Assembly (NCBI GenBank): GCA_026387595.1 | Contig: JAPLLL010000051.1 | Span: forward strand, 1 to 5,800 | Direction of reading: 5' to 3' | From: Candidatus Omnitrophota bacterium | GTDB lineage: Bacteria; Omnitrophota; Gorgyraeia; JABMQH01 | DNA: 5,800 nt | Part shown: positions 5,328 through 5,800 of the stretch, in pieces | Position numbering within the stretch: position 1 is the stretch's first letter | How the letters are laid out: every line of letters starts with the position of its first letter | Position numbers and translations under genes: made by a program | The notes under the pieces: model-generated | Told to the model about the DNA's origin: nothing | Seen by the model: only the letters and a program-made list of their open reading frames with translations | Databases searched by the model: none

Positions 5328-5800
5328 CTATCCTCCTTCTGTTATCGGCCCTTTTGCCGCGCCAGTGATAAATTGTTTTACAGTCGGGTTGGCGGTGTTC
5401 TTGATCTCATCCGCCGTACCCGTACAGATTATCTTTCCCTTATATAACATCGCCATACGAGAGGCGATCTTATAGGCGCTCACCATATCGTGCGTAACCG
5501 CGATAGAGGTAACCTTAAGTTTATCATGCAGGTCCTTTATAAGGTCGTTTATCGCGTCCCCCATTATCGGGTCCACGCCGGTCGTAGGCTCGTCATACAG
5601 TATGATCTCGGGCTTCATGCATATCGCGCGGGCAAGCCCGACCCTTTTTCTCATTCCGCCCGAAAGCTCGGCCGGCTTCGAATCTTCTATGCCCTTCAGG
5701 CCTACAAGGCCCAGGCATTCGGTCACGCGGCCCCTTATCTTGTCCCTTTGCCAATCAGAGTGTTCGATCAGGTTAAATCCCACGTTCTCTTCCACTGTAA
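5328..5800 (-). CDS. mlaF: ABC transporter ATPase of the Mla phospholipid system (MlaF-like), C-terminal part
   Basis: Cytoplasmic ATPase that powers the MlaE permease in inter-membrane phospholipid transport. The gene enters the window at its right edge: the frame is open to position 5800, and the GTG at 5795 is an internal Val codon in the TVEENVGFNL block that follows the Q-loop region in MlaF proteins, so the Walker A half lies outside. Visible, counted from that Val: the ABC signature LSGGMRKRVGLARAI (44-58), Walker B IILYDEPTTGVDP (64-76), the switch His in VTHDM (100-104), and a short tail ending TEGG. LSGGMRKRV with TTGVDPI is characteristic of the MlaF/Ttg2A branch rather than of amino-acid importers, and the adjoining MCE gene confirms it. 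The stop TAG at 5330-5328 is three bases from mlaD. Confidence 0.94.
   Translation of the reverse strand, partial: TVEENVGFNLIEHSDWQRDKIRGRVTECLGLVGLKGIEDSKPAELSGGMRKRVGLARAICMKPEIILYDEPTTGVDPIMGDAINDLIKDLHDKLKVTSIAVTHDMVSAYKIASRMAMLYKGKIICTGTADEIKNTANPTVKQFITGAAKGPITEGG
5332..5340 (-). promoter_or_regulatory. Strong ribosome binding site for mlaD
   Basis: AGAAGGAGG on the minus strand, seven bases before the ATG at 5324. It is encoded within the final Thr-Glu-Gly-Gly codons of mlaF and is the strongest Shine-Dalgarno sequence in the window, pointing to higher or independent translation of MlaD relative to the ATPase. Confidence 0.8.

Noticed and set aside
5328..5795. Start of the ABC ATPase at the GTG at 5795
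   Set aside because: That codon is an internal Val in a conserved block; the Walker A and Q-loop must lie upstream, so the gene is cut by the window edge and does not start there.

Overview
All recognisable genes lie on the minus strand, so transcription runs from high to low coordinates. The window carries housekeeping and cell-envelope genes of a bacterium with an outer membrane. The 3' part of an MlaF ATPase gene and a complete MlaD (MCE) gene belong to an inter-membrane phospholipid transport system, which implies a diderm. The order PIN/TRAM (YacL-like) - ispD - ispF - cysE - cysS matches the well-known Firmicutes neighbourhood, without gltX. That mix of a diderm lipid transporter and a Firmicutes-like block suggests a deep or uncultured diderm lineage (Omnitrophota would be my first guess), but this is inference without a search and is held with low confidence.

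Layout in the direction of transcription: mlaF (5800-5328, 5' end outside the window), mlaD (5324-4632), a four-helix membrane PIN/TRAM protein (4635-3595), ispD (3585-2884), ispF (2893-2408), cysE (2387-1719), an intergenic region of 197 bases filled by a long nested palindrome (the paired bases span 1527-1725), cysS (1521-94), and the first 37 codons of tmk (112-1). The first six genes are separated by 20 bases or less or overlap by 4-10 bases, so they look like one operon. The palindrome is the only real break and contains a terminator-like hairpin on the transcribed strand.

By function, MlaF/MlaD move phospholipid between the membranes. IspD and IspF are two steps of the MEP isoprenoid pathway. 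CysE makes O-acetylserine, the first step of cysteine synthesis, and CysS charges tRNA(Cys), so the two cys genes share one amino acid. Tmk makes dTDP for DNA synthesis. The YacL-like protein is a predicted membrane-tethered RNase.

No undescribed defence or mobile system is visible. The points that stand out are the roughly 200-base nested palindrome between cysE and cysS, which coincides with a step from about 50-60% G+C to about 38% G+C; a heptanucleotide tandem repeat inside ispD that appears to have added exactly seven residues to the dimerisation arm; and an unusual hydrophobic N-terminus with a TTG start on CysE.
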